A DNA stretch of 64,000 bases from Kalaharituber pfeilii. Lineage: Eukaryota > Ascomycota > Pezizomycetes > Pezizales > Pezizaceae. Shown piece after piece: positions 37,700-49,678 of this stretch. The stretch's first letter is position 1. Each line of letters opens with the position of its first letter. Where the stretch lies: positions 620,001 through 684,000 of the forward strand of contig WHUZ01000015.1 in NCBI GenBank assembly GCA_015179045.1, given 5' to 3'. Under the pieces are notes generated by a model, which saw nothing but the letters and a program-made list of their open reading frames with translations, ran no database searches and was not told the DNA's origin. Made by a program: the position numbers and the translations under genes.

Positions 37700-39157
37700 G
37701 TGGGAGTCACACAGCGCACAGCTTGCGAGTGTGTCGAGCGTTGGGCACTCGCTGCGCGCCCAAGCTTAAGCTGCAGGGCTCCCTCAGCGTGCCCAGGCCA
37801 ATCCCAAGATCGGCTCCTCGTCCCCGCCCGCCGCTGCCTCCCCCTCCCCTCTCCCTCTCTCCCTCCGCGGCTCCCCCACCCTGTCCCCTGGCAAGTGGGC
37901 GCCGACGCCTCCGCGAAAGCAAAGCGGAAAAAAGCAACAGAGCAGAGAGGGCGCGTAGTGGCCGAGTGGCCCAGCGCCCCGCCCGCCGCTCGTTGTCCCG
38001 CGCTGCTGCCGCCAGACGGTGCCTGCGGATGGGTGGTGGGTGCGCCCGGCTGCGCTGCACAGGCGGGCAGGCGGGCAGGCGGGCAGCGTTGCAAGCACGC
38101 TCGACGCTCGACGCTTGACCAGCTTCCACGCCCGCGAAGCCGCTGGGAACAGATTCGGGCCCCAGACTGCCTTACGGCCCTCCTCGCGGCGCTGGCTGGC
38201 TGGCCCTGTCCACGCTGCTGACCGACTGCGCAACGTCTGGCCCGCCCACTGAGCCCGCCTCGTCGCGTACTCTCACATCCCCTGCAGCCCCCTCCAACCC
38301 CTCTCCACCACTGCCCGCCGCTGCAACCACATCTGTTGCCTACATAGACATCCTCCCCAGTGCGACCAGACTACCCCCCCCCCCCCCCCCCCAGGCAAGG
38401 CTGGCCCCGTCAAACGCTCACCACACTGCCCGCACCCTGTACTCCACTTGTACACCAGAGCTAGTTACGCTGCCGCTGCCCCACTGACTCTTCCCTCATT
38501 CCTGGCTTGTGAACTAAAGCCCCCCATTCACCCAGTAAAAGGATCTTCACTTGCCTCTTCAAATATTCCGCCACTTCCCTGGCACATTACCCTTCCCCCA
38601 TCCCCTCCCCCTCCCCATTCCCCTTCCCCCTTCCCCTACCCCCCCCCCCCCCCCCCTCCCCCAATCCGGTCCTTGATTATTCTTATTCCTGAGTTAGTCT
38701 TACATGCCCCGTCCGCCACAAGTTGCAGAAGCAATTTTATACCCTGCTCTTCGATTGCCTAGTATAGCTGCCCAGGCCCCGACTCAACTTTGCAGCAGAA
38801 AGGCAATCTGCCCAGCGCTTGAACTTTATTGGAGGGGTTTCAACCGTATCTAACTTAGCACGCTCCATATATAATTCAGATTCTTCTTTAGTCCCCCCTG
38901 GTCGGGACAAGACTTATCAAGTGTTCCAGCATCAAAAGAAGCGACATTCCCACACAAGCTCACAGTCACACTTGACTGACGCGGTGGATTCTGCGCTTTT
39001 ACTTCCGTTCTAAAAGCAGTTTTTGCGTACATCCGCGTTGGACTCACGGCTCCACAGCATCGACAAAGTTGCACACATCGACTTAAGCAAATAATTGGTA
39101 CCATAGAAAGAGGACTACAGCAAAGAAAGAAGGAAACTCAACTTGGAGCGCTGAATC
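37700..39157 (+). promoter_or_regulatory. GC-rich island and probable leader upstream of the RhoGAP gene
   Basis: 37.7-38.3 kb is far richer in G+C than its surroundings and is open in most frames because stop codons are rare there. No frame shows protein similarity. It includes three tandem copies of GCGGGCAG (38061-38086), a run of 19 C (38374-38392) and a run of 18 C (38639-38656). From 38.4 kb to the ATG at 39158 the sequence is C/T-rich, as in fungal promoters and leaders. Its role as the RhoGAP promoter is inferred from position. Confidence 0.5.
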
Positions 39158-41529
39158 ATGACGGCCGCAGACACGCCTGGAGACGGGGGAGGCTTTACGC
39201 CCGGCTCACCTCCCACGAAACAGAACTTAGTTTCCTGGTGGAAGCAATTTAGTAAAAGGGCAGCAAAGCCCGCTGACAAGGAGGGGACTTCGAAAGGTTC
39301 GATACAAACTCAGATCCTCTCGCCGTGCGATTGCTTCCAGCTAAATTAACTTATATTCCCCCTCACGCACAGAGAAGCCAGGCATCTTTGGCGTCCCATT
39401 GCGGCAAAGTATCGAATATGCAAATGTAGCGATTTCCCTAACGGATGCCAATGGGAATTCTTTCATTTATGGTTACGTACCGATTGTTGTAGCGAAATGT
39501 GGGGTATTTCTGAAGGAAAAAGGTATGCAGACAATCTTCTTTTTTCCACCGGGTGCAGAAGAAATTTGGTAATTGATCAATGCTAATTGTGTTAAACATT
39601 TTAGCTACGGATGTCGAGGGGATATTTCGCCTTAGCGGCTCTGCAAAGCGGATAAAAGACCTGCAGAACATCTTCAACTCCCCAGAGAAGTATGGAAAGG
39701 GTCTAGATTGGACTGGGTATACTGTGCATGATGCAGCAAACGTTCTACGACGGTACCTTAACCAATTACCAGAGCCAATTATCCCGTTAGAATTTTACGA
39801 CAAGTTTAGGGCTCCACTCAAGTTACGAGCAGAAGATGCGATTAAAGTTTACAAGAGGCTGATTTCACAGTTGCCCCCCTTGAACCGACAACTCCTGCTA
39901 TATATCTTGGACCTGCTTGCAGTGTTTGCATCAAAATCGGAACAAAATCTCATGACGTCGCAGAACCTGTCAGCCATTTTCCAGCCAGGACTTATCTCAC
40001 ATCCATCACATGATATGTCCCCTGAAGATTACCGGATCTCTCAAGACGTTTTAGTATTCCTAATTGAAAATCAGGATCACTTTTTGATGGGAATGAGGAG
40101 CGGTGCAGATGATGAGATGCCAGTAGCTCCAGCAAGTGCTAACCCACATCGGCGGTCGGCGACATTGGTGAGCAGATCACCTTCCAATGCAAGTGCCGGA
40201 GCAGAAGAGTTGCGGAAGCATGGAGGTATCCGACGGAATGTTTCAGTTTCGTCGAGAAGATCAGCACCTGGAAGCCCCAAAATTGGTGTTGCGCGGAGTA
40301 ACACTTTGCCATCAAGGCGATCACCAGGTTCTAGGCCCGTTTCCCTCAAACCTACGGAACCGCCTACCAGTTCTGCCCCAGCCTTATCCACTGAAAGTAT
40401 AATTGGGTCAGCATCTTCAGGTGGAAATAGGATTGAAAATGTGTCTCCGGCCACCCCATCTCAGGTTTCATTTAGCAAAAAGGTAGAACAAGATGTAATT
40501 AGCACAGAGACAAAGCATGTGACGTCCAAAGCACCGATACAGAAGCTGGAGATTCCGGAGGCAAAAATCGGCGGTACTGACTCCGCTGTTACAACTCCTT
40601 CCACCACTCCAAACAAGGATCGCAATTTTGCCAGCCTATTTCTATCTCCTGGTTCGGATACAGAGAAGGGGAAGCCAAATAAGTTACGAAAGAAGAGGCT
40701 GCCAGGTAGCAGTAACCATTCTGCAGAGTCTTCGACAACATCGTTACAGAATCCTGTCATGGCAACTCCACTTCCTCCTCCACAGACAATTCTTGAATCA
40801 GGGCCATATTCTCCAGAACTGCCCCAGCTGCCAAGAGCTAATAGCAGCAATAGCCATATAAATTTTGCCCCACAAGTTCCCCCGTCCGCAGCAAATCCAA
40901 CTAGTCAGAGCCAGAAAAACACGTCCTCATCCAATTCTTTGTCGGGACAGCAAGGGTTGTCCACAATATCACCAAGCAATTCAGCAACATCTAGCCTCTC
41001 CTCACGATCTGGCCCCGAATCTCAGGATACTTCAGATAATGGTAGGAAGAGACGATCACGGTGGAGGCTATCTGTTGGAAAGATTGAAAACCCACCTCTC
41101 TCACCGCCACTAGGGCCAATGCCAGTGCCCTCGTCAATTCCAAACGGCAACGCCCGTCAGCGAGTTACTTCGCCAAAACGGGATGGATCTCGGGAACGTG
41201 AAAAAGATAGGCGTGAGCTCAGCAGTAGCGATGGTGGAGAAGATACGAAAGGTGCCAAGGGGGCAATTCAATGGCTGCAGAAGAAGATGAATGAGAGGGG
41301 AGAGCGCAGACAGCAGCAAACTTCACAGCCAGATAACCAATATGGTGATAACAAACATCATCAGGGCAAAAATGAAGTTGCTGACATGTTGGGTCAACAG
41401 GCGTCCCCTCCCCGGGCCCATCCATTCTCAGCAGCTCCCCCGCTACAAGTGCCGCCACCGAGCCTACAGCTACCAACACGCAGAGGCGACGGAGCAGTTG
41501 GGGTAGGCGATTCTAGTCTCATTGGGTAA
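39158..41529 (+). CDS. Rho GTPase-activating protein, Sac7/Rga5 type
   Basis: Stimulates GTP hydrolysis by Rho-family GTPases, which control actin and cell-wall synthesis. Three exons, 39158-39296, 39373-39522 and 39605-41529, give 737 residues. The frame joins as KEKPGIFGVPLRQSIEYANV and LKEKATDVEGIFRLSGSAKR across the introns (76 and 82 nt). The RhoGAP domain covers about residues 48-245: GIFGVPL start, arginine finger Arg105 in GIFRLSGS, DWTGYTVHDAANVLRRYLNQ with LPEPIIP, and LMTSQNLSAIFQPGLI. The FGVPLRQSIEYANV opening and the short N-terminus resemble Sac7/Bag7 and Rga5, which act on Rho1; that substrate is an inference. The remaining 490 residues are Ser/Pro-rich and disordered, with basic RRxSxS sites likely to be phosphorylated. 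Convergent with the zinc transporter gene downstream. Confidence 0.92.
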
Positions 41530-43769
41530 GCACGATGACATTGCCAAGGGGCATGAAATTGAAGCTCAAGATTTTCATCTTCGCTGCTTCGTTTGAGTTT
41601 TACTGCATTTTTCTTCGATAATTGCGTTCTAGCGAGGGGCTCTTTGCTTTTTCTCTTTTTCCTTTTTTGGGCTTGTTCGTAATTGGAGTCCCAGGCATTG
41701 CTAATCTACGGATTCTTGTCAATACGCAACGGCCTTTGGGTGAGCAGCTATCGCGGCTTCTTTTCATTTTCATATTATTTTATCTCCTTTTGTGCTTTCT
41801 GTCTGGAATACAGGCGCTGTTGGGAAGTTCAACGACCAGAGGTGGAATACTTTTCACGTTTTATCTTCGATTTCTGTCTTTTTATTTTTGCTTTTTCCTT
41901 TGTACGTGTGCGCAGTTTTAGGTGCCCGTTATTAATAATGTTTGCGTTCTTTCACTGTTGCTTATCTCATATACTTCCAATTCTCATCAACCTTTAGTTC
42001 TCTATTTGTGTATTTATTACCCTCTATATTTTCTGAATACCTTACACGCTTTCAGTGCTGTTACTTTAGTCACTATTTTCTGGTCTGTCGTTTGGCGGAA
42101 AAAGATTCCGTTTTTCTATATCCGTTTCTTTCTCCTTGCACAGACGGCGGTTGGGGGTCCAGTTTTTTCCCATCTTATTCAGTTTTTATCTATTTTCATT
42201 TTTTCATTTTTTTCTCGCTCTCTTGACCAACCTCAGCTCATGAGGCTACTTTCGCTTTCTCTTCCATCTCCTCTTGACGTCTCTGCTTTGTACTTGCGAT
42301 GATTATGACCATTTCCTATCTATTTCTCTTCTCCGTCTTGTAGCCTTTGGCCTTTTCTGCTTTTATCTTATTTCTTTTTCTCTGCCTTTCCCTTTGCGGG
42401 TCACGCTTTTGCAACCACCGCGCAGCGGCAGGGAAACGCAGCGGCAAAGTCATTTTATTTTACGAATTTGACGACGATCACGAAGGTGAACTGCGATTTG
42501 ATGATAATTTGCGATTGATTGTTTGGTGTTGGGGCTGGGTTGGTGGGGGTCTGTGAGATAAGTTCAATAGCGGTTCGGTTGGCGCAGGAAATTCATCATT
42601 GGGAGTCCGGGATTCGTCCGGTTGGGTTGTACGCTTTTTAAGGGGTTTTTGGGTGGGTCGGATCCAGTCAGTTATTTAAATGGAAAGGAATGCTGTCTAT
42701 TGTGTTTATTTATGTTGATCTTGTCTGACAAGAGAAAGAAAAATGAATAGGGAAAATGCAGTGGAAATAGGAACAGGAAAAGGGAAAAAGTCATGATGTG
42801 GAATTTTGTGGGACAACAGGATATAAGCGTATAGGTATAAGGGAACTCTTTTTGATGGTTGTATATACCCCTGGCGTCAGTTGCTTTTTTTTTCTTCTCT
42901 TTTTTCTTTTCTGTTTCTGTTGAAAGTTACTTAAAAAATTTTGGTCCTGAATGAGATGTAGGTTCTTTAAAGTTTTACTTTTTATTATTATGAAACATCA
43001 AAGTTGATATGTTTTTTTTTAAAAAAACCTGTTAAAAAAAGCCTGGAACTGTGTATTTCCTTTTTTTTGGCCCGATGCAGGAGGCTGACTGATAGAGAAA
43101 GTGAGTTGCATAATGAGTTTCAATACTACGCACTGGTATGAATGTCTCATATCCCATACAGGCAACGTTAGCCTGGTTGGGGACGACGAAGACTTTTTTT
43201 TTTTGGTTCGAAACTCTTAGACGCTGCTGAAGTTGTCTAAGCCTAGAGCTTTGAGGTCCTAGTGAATTCTTACATTTTGGAATTTCTAGATTTTTTTGGC
43301 TTCCTACTGTTATTTATATATAAGCAATGTCAAAAGTCCTACGTGTCCGCTGCTAGAGGACAACGGGAATTCAGGGTAACGTTATTCGTTTTTATAACGC
43401 AATTTTTCATTTTCATTTTCATTTTTCTTTAAAAAAAAGTCAAAGAAAAAAAAAAATTACTTAAGTTACATGACTTAAATAATAATAATAATAACCCAAT
43501 GTTAAAAAAAAAAAAAAAAAAAAAATCCCCGATAGCTTCGTTGTTCGTGTCGTCCGGTTGTTGATGGGAGGGTCTTGCAAAAAAAAAAAAAAGATGTAAA
43601 TTTCTGATATCATTTTATGAAACACTAGGGCCGGTGTGAGAGTTCAAAGAATGGAAAAAAAATAAGTTAGCAAAAAAATGATAAAAAAAAAAGGGGGAGG
43701 TGGGAGGATGGAGCGTTGATAATTGGAAAATCGTGGGGAATGAAAGTGGATAAAGTGAAGGTAAGTAAC
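41530..43769. other. Gene-free stretch between convergent genes
   Basis: Strongly T-rich after the RhoGAP stop codon up to about 42.4 kb, then A/T-rich with many A and T runs (for example 43442-43454 and 43504-43525), an (AAT)n repeat near 43480-43492 and A-rich purine tracts. Open frames in 41.6-42.5 kb encode Phe/Leu-rich peptides that arise from the T-rich composition. No transposon ends were identified. Confidence 0.5.
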
Positions 43770-45597
43770 TTACAAAAACATTATCGCGAAGCCCAGTGCC
43801 ATAGCCGCCCTATTGATTTCCCCGATGCCCCAAGCACAGATGTCAGTGAAATTCAATTCTATAATCTATTTCATATCTGGCGGGGCAAAAAAGAAGAAGA
43901 GAAAAGAAGAGAAGAGAAAGGTAAAAGAAAAAAAAAAGGAAAAGGGCAATAGGAAAAACTTACAGTTGCAACAAACTCCTCCTCACCTCCGCCGCCCTCC
44001 CGCTGCTCTCATCCACCTCGAGCAACTCCGGCACCGCGCTAAAGCCCACATACAGAAACGTTCCCGCCGTGAACGGAAGCACCAGGTCGCCAGCCCCGCA
44101 GCCCGTGCCCCATATCCCTCCGTTCCACGCAACCCCGCTCGCCAATCCACTTTCACCTTCCCGGCTTGCGTACCACTGAATCCCGATGCCAATGAACGTG
44201 CCGAGAAAGGCGCCGATGGCGGTGAAGAACTGCGCGCCCATCGCCTGCCATTTCGTGAAGCCGGATTGGACGAGTAGGGCAAAGTCGCCCACTTCGTGCG
44301 GGATTTCGTGGAAGAAAACGCCGATCATGGTGGTGGCGCCGATGGTGGGCGAGGCGTAGAAGGCCGCAGACATGGCGAGACCGTCAGTGATATTATGGGA
44401 GAACTGTACGTGTGTTAGGTAGGATGCCACTGGAGTTAGGAAGAATTTTGCAGTGTATATAGAGGTGAAGGTGAGCGGGAAGGGACGGGAATGGCTAGGG
44501 AGGAGGGAGAAGTACATCGGCACTATAGTTCAAAAGTTAGCAATTGAATTTCAAAGACATAGGGAGAAGGGAGGTATCTATACATAATATTCAGATACGA
44601 GCTCATCTTCACCTCCTGCTTCGCAACCTTCTTCTCATCCTCCCCCTCATCTTTTATCTCATGCCCACTATCACCTTCCGTCTTCTCCCCTCCTCTTCTC
44701 TTCCTCAACTCCCCCTTCTCTTCCTTCTCCCTCCCAGTGCCCTCTCCATGTGAATGTCCATGCCCATGTGCATGCCCATGCGAATGTGAATGTGAATGCC
44801 CACGACCGTCCCCCTTCCCCATCCCCGCCACCCTCAGCGCTTTATCCATCGCTACAAATACTGCAAACCCCACCATCACCATTGTCCCCATCAACAAATT
44901 CCTCTTGTTATTCCTCAACACAAACTCCACTCTTTCCATTTCCGCCGCGCCCTCCTCCTCACCGCCTAAGAAGCTCCCCGGGATCAAATGAAGCAAGGTA
45001 TCGCCCAACAGTCCCCCAATTGCGAACGCGACCATGACGCTGAGACGGGAGGGGTCAATGTCAGGTGGGACGAGAGCCAGTAGGAAGTTGGGGGGGCCAG
45101 AGATGTACGCGGTAGCGAGAAGGGAATTACCGGCGGGTCCCAGGGGGAAGAGGTAGCTGAAGAGTTTATGGGTGAAGGAGGAGATGTCGGTGGCGCCATG
45201 CTCTGAGGGCTCGGTCGGGGTTATGGAGGAGCCACTTTGGGCGTTGAGGTGCTTGACGATGGGGCATTCCTATCCACTCACGCATTCACACATAATTAGC
45301 ATCATATCCAATCTCCCAATTCCATCGAAAAACGAGAGGAAAAATGCAACTCCGCACCTGCAATTCCTCGTACACCCTCTCCAGCGTCAACACGCCATCA
45401 AAGTCCTCCCCACCCCCCACCCTTCCGAACCGTCTCTTCTCATCCTCCACAACATCAATCGGCATCGGATCCTCTGCCTCTTTCACACTATCTCCGTGGC
45501 CGTGATTATCCACTGCGCGCACGAGACCCAGTAGAGCCGCTGTCGCTAGAAGCAGGTAGAGGAGTCGGAATTGGCGTTTTTGGCGGGGAAAAGCCAT
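43770..45597 (-). CDS. KE4-type ZIP zinc transporter (YKE4-like)
   Basis: ZIP-family carrier expected to move zinc out of the ER or secretory compartment (SLC39A7/Yke4 group). Minus-strand exons: 45358-45597, 44584-45269, 44516-44522 (7 nt), 43964-44403, 43770-43809, giving 470 residues. It starts MAFPRQKRQF followed by a hydrophobic signal-anchor. The middle has AFAIGGLLGDTLLHLIP (membrane helix), a His-rich cytosolic loop GHSHSHSHGHAHGHGHSHG and a long charged segment. The metal-site helices read LNIIADFSHNITDGLAM (His314, Asn315, Asp318) and FFHEIPHEVGDFALL (His343, His347). The 7-nt exon TGCCGAT supplies part of IAD and is needed for frame. The last exon continues the final helix (LAAMALGFAIMFL). 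Its stop codon TAA lies within GTAAGT, so a further intron and slightly different C-terminus are possible. Confidence 0.9.
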
Positions 45598-46802
45598 CTT
45601 GAGATGTGGCAGAGTAAATATGCTCAAGCGGTAACTTTCTTGTATCGTTGAGGTTGTGCTAGAGATAATTATTTCTGTTGTATTTCTTTTTTATTTCCTT
45701 TCCGCAATTGATACTTCCCAGACAACGCCCTTGCAATCACTCTCACGAACCTTCGAAGCCCAAAAATATTTTTGTAACCCAATGACCAGGTCGCCGGGTT
45801 CCAAGCTGGCTTGAAGGCTGCACTTTCGTTATAGGTGCTATAACACTAGGAAGGGCAAGCTGTGTGGTTGAACCGTAAAATCTATGGGCCTGTAAGAAAT
45901 TATTATCAGGGACCAAAGGGGAATATCAGGTAACGAGTAAAATGTACGCGGATGGACAGGTGTTTCCGGATTTTACGCAGCCTCCTCTTTTCCAAAATAG
46001 AATTTCTTGTGTGACAAGCAATCCACGCCCGTCGCACAAGGTAATTTGCCGTGTGGTGCAATTGCGGTTGTATGCTGGGTACACTGCTACTTGCAATTGG
46101 AGAAAGTGGGAGAGGGGGTAAATGGGAGGGGAAGAGAGAATGCCAGCTACGTGAATGTGAGCGCTTTGGATCAATCACACCGGTAAGGAACGCTGACGCT
46201 GATGACTGGCTCCGCAACTCACACAATCATTCACCTAGCATGCACAATCGCAGAGTAAATTCCTATTTGCAAATATCTATTATTCAGAGGCCAACCGTGG
46301 TATCGTGCTAAGTTAAGAAAGAGAAAGCTACAGATATATATATATATACATATATATAAAAAGGGTCGGAAAAGGCACAACTAGGTAGACAGGAAAATCC
46401 GAATAGCACAGGGCAGCTGACCGAAACCCAGCTGTATTCAATTCGCCCAATTGCCTTCATTCCTGTAGCTCACTGTTTGTCCAGTTCTTTCCATCTACAA
46501 TTGACCAACTAAATGTTCCGTCTGCTCCCTGACAGCCATTGAACAAATAGGAAAGGAAAAAAAAAAAAAAAATAAATAAAAAATAACAAAGAGACACCCC
46601 GTACAAAGGGGAGTGTGGCCTGTAGTTCTATCCCATCATTAAATTGTTGATGCCACCCTCCGTCCAACAAACAAATGCACTGGTCATGCATCCAGCTTCA
46701 CAGTATCTGTAATTCTTCCCTCCTCTCTCTCTCTCTTTCCAGTCCGAACCCAAAACGGGGTTTTAATCTTTTCTATTTCAAGCTTCGATTTCCATTCGCC
46801 CT
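45598..46802. other. Gene-free spacer
   Basis: Promoter side of the zinc transporter gene at left. An alternating (TA)n stretch lies at about 46334-46360 and an A run at 46555-46571. Nothing else recognised. The right edge is probably the 3' region of the secreted-protein gene. Confidence 0.5.
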
Positions 46803-47444
46803 TTACAACACCCAACCTCCGACGCCTGCCACAACTATCATTCCCACATGGATCCATTCAAGTTTATCCATGGTCGACACAGCATCGTCCGTCTGCAAAC
46901 CAAGCTTCGTGGTCGTGGAAGTACTGTCCCTATCCTGCGTCGGCGTCCGGGTGGGCGTCACCACAACAACCTCCGTAGTGGTGATCGTCTTCACCTCCCC
47001 ATCATCCTCCGTGACGGTCGTGACACGCCTCGTCATGAACGTCGACAGCGAGGTAGAAATATCATTGCTCGTGGATGTTGTAGACGGCGATGAGGTTATC
47101 GTCGTTGTACTATCCTGGTCGTTGATAGAAGTTGTAGTCGACGAGCTGGTGGTCCTCGAAGTACTCGTAACGCTGAGAGTCGTCGCCGTACTCGTGGAAT
47201 TGCTCTGGCGTTTAGCCAATTTTACAATCCTTATAGCCTCCTCCTCCTTCTCGCGGCGCATGGCCTCGAGAGCATGGCGGTCGCCAGGAAAGATGCCGTG
47301 CTTGTACTTTTGGTTCTCGTGGAGTGCAGCGTGAAGGGATTCGTCGTTAATGTCCCTTGCCAGCACTTGGAAGCTGTCACTGTCCGCTGCTGCAAGGGAC
47401 GAGATGGCCAAGGCAAGAAGAGGGACGAAGATTAAACTACGCAT
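46803..47444 (-). CDS. Small secreted Ser/Thr-rich protein, possibly GPI-anchored
   Basis: Single exon, 213 residues. The first about 20 residues (MRSLIFVPLLALAISSLAAA) form a clear signal peptide. Residues about 21-78 are charged with a possible Kex2-type site (AKRQ). Residues about 79-190 are dominated by Ser and Thr (STSTATT, TSTSRTTSSSTTT), as in heavily O-mannosylated wall proteins. The C-terminus ends in a short hydrophobic segment (VGMIVVAGVGGWVL) after DDAVSTMDKLEW, which could be a GPI-addition signal or a membrane anchor. The omega-site is not obvious. No conserved domain was recognised. The gene stands alone. Confidence 0.7.
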   Translation of the reverse strand: MRSLIFVPLLALAISSLAAADSDSFQVLARDINDESLHAALHENQKYKHGIFPGDRHALEAMRREKEEEAIRIVKLAKRQSNSTSTATTLSVTSTSRTTSSSTTTSINDQDSTTTITSSPSTTSTSNDISTSLSTFMTRRVTTVTEDDGEVKTITTTEVVVVTPTRTPTQDRDSTSTTTKLGLQTDDAVSTMDKLEWIHVGMIVVAGVGGWVL

Positions 47445-48399
47445 GTTGCACGAGTACAGATTGCGTTCAGATTGGATAATCCTCGAGACCTGGGTGATGT
47501 TGGTCCTGGCAATCAGTGACGCTCAACGGAGACTCTGCAAATGAGTGAAGCAGTTCGTGCGGGAACGACAGTAGCAGCAGTGGCTGGGATAAGTGAAAAC
47601 AACAAAGAGTGTGTGAATACTTGACGATGTGAGGTCGGGGGATGCGAGCGATAAAAGAAAAAAATTCTGGAGGCTGCGGGAGGGATCGGGCCGTACTGCA
47701 CCATACATACTATCATGCTCGCATGCTTTCATGTCATGCTTCTTCGCTTCCCAGCCCTCTCTTTTGCCTTGCCTCCATCCGTCCCTCGCCAAACCACCGC
47801 TGACTACTTGACACAATGTGCCCCGTTTTACCACTGCCAGCCCCCCGGCCTCACCGCCCGAGGCTTACGTACCTTTACATTTGGCTGTTCTACATCCGGA
47901 CTCGAAAGCCTCAAGCAAAGCCACTACTGCCGACGAGAAAGCCTGCTACAAAGCCGGTTGGCTGATAGGTGGGCAGAGCTTGCAGGCTTGCGTGCTTCTA
48001 TTAATACCCATCTACACCCCATTGACAAATTGCATTCCTGCAGTTGCGTCAACACTGTCTTTTCAGGTTGCTCCCAATGAAGTTTATTAGCATCTCCACT
48101 CCAGATGGGTACGGACTGCCAAGCACTATTTGTGGTTTACAAGTCGTTATCCCCTAGAATGCGCTAAAGTAAGTAAGTATCGTAGCCCGGAAGTACTTGC
48201 AGCGTGGTAATGATGTTGGAACAGGGTGAGACCCTTCTGGCTTACCTGTGTGTAACCGCACCCTCTGTGCTGGATTCAGGTACGTACCGTATATCATTCC
48301 TCTAACAGGCAGCTTTTTGTACGACGTTCTCACTGTGGTTGAATAAGTGCAACTTATCAGATTCGTGCTGGAAAGGTGATGGTGTAATCCCTCATACAA
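47445..48399. other. Gene-free stretch (promoter of secreted-protein gene)
   Basis: Upstream region of the minus-strand secreted-protein gene, C/T-rich on the + strand around 47.7-47.9 kb. No protein or RNA gene recognised. Confidence 0.45.
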
Positions 48400-49035
48400 G
48401 TCAGTGTAACTACACCATAGTAGTGTAAATTACACCTCGTGAACCCGCAAAAAATTAAGGGGTAAATCCCCCATGCCGTAATATTTTTTTTTTCATTATG
48501 GAAATAGGCGAGTTACCATTCAATAGATGGAGTAATTTACACTGGAGCCAATGGAGTTGCTTACACTGTAGCAATGGAGTTATTTACACTCTATCTAGTA
48601 GTATAATTCTGGTAGCTCTAGTCCGGTTCAATGTCCATCCAGTGTCCAGTCCCGCATCCAGTCAAGTGTCCGGTCAGGTATCCATAGATGATATAGAGGT
48701 TCAAGAGAGAAAGGGTGCTGAGGTGAATTAAGCAGCCTGTCCGGAATTGAGTAGTATTTACACTTCCGGATATAGCTATATCTACATAAGTTCAGCTATG
48801 TAGGTATATAGTATAGATTATAAAGTGTAGAAGGGCTGCATGACGCATATGGCGCATAGCGGTGACAGAAGCTTCTGGTGTGCGAGCCACAGTAATTAAA
48901 GCCTTAGTTTAGACTCGAGGCGAGGGAAAGATCATCATCATCAATAGACTTGAACTCTCCTACTAGACTTCGTCCTCTGGGCTCTGTCCTTACAGACACT
49001 CTGGCCTGTGGTGTAGATTACACTTTACTGCACTT
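48400..49035. repeat. Cluster of TTACAC/GTGTAA motifs
   Basis: At least eight copies of TTACAC or its complement occur within about 630 bp. They include the pair GTGTAACTACACC (48404) and GTGTAAATTACACC (48424), three spaced copies between 48535 and 48590 sharing AATGGAGTTxxTTACACT, and GTGTAGATTACACTTTAC near 49012. Several are palindromic. The role is unknown; this may be a remnant of a foldback element or a protein-binding array. Confidence 0.5.
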
Positions 49036-49678
49036 GCCCTCAGCGCATTCTTATTACATCCAAGCATAGTATATATAGTCCACTCTATGCGAGTCCAGGT
49101 ACACATCTAGGGTGTGTTGTTTCCAGCTCGAGGGCAGTACATCACACTTCCAGAAGTGTGAATTACCAAATTATCCTTTTACTAACAAAATTTTTAGCCA
49201 GAGTGGTCACTCTAGTTTGGATCATTCAAACCCTTGCGTATCTATGCTCGACATATTCGAAACCTAAGTATCTTAGTTTATTCAATTGCTCGAGTACTTA
49301 GTAGGTAATCTATAACTTCACTTTTCTGAATTACTATGAGGTACAGGTAATGTATCGAACCAAGGTCCCACTCACATCTAGTCTCGAGACTCACATCATT
49401 ATCACCAACTGCCTATAAGGACTGTACATGTCTCTGCCACATGCAATCTTCCATCCGAGCACAGAAAACAATTTCCAGAAAATAGCCTCACTGCCCTACC
49501 CTGAATTGATTTACCTCCATCCCTTTGCCCACGGGCCTTTTCTAGTGCCCGCTCTCTCACGCCCAGCCTGGATTCCCCATCTAATATTCACCCCATCTAT
49601 CACTCACAAATCGACCTGGTGACTAGGCTACAAATCTTCTGTAGCGCTTCGAACAAGCAAGCTCTCCTGCACCTGACG
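49036..49678. other. Gene-free spacer
   Basis: A/T-rich DNA with no recognised feature. Confidence 0.4.

Noticed and set aside
37591..38233. Several 140-180-codon frames on both strands
   Set aside because: They lie in a GC-rich island where stop codons are rare. They overlap each other in most frames and show no protein similarity.
41622..42471. Phe/Leu-rich frames that look like membrane proteins
   Set aside because: The T-rich 3' region of the RhoGAP gene gives hydrophobic codons in every + frame. No family resemblance.
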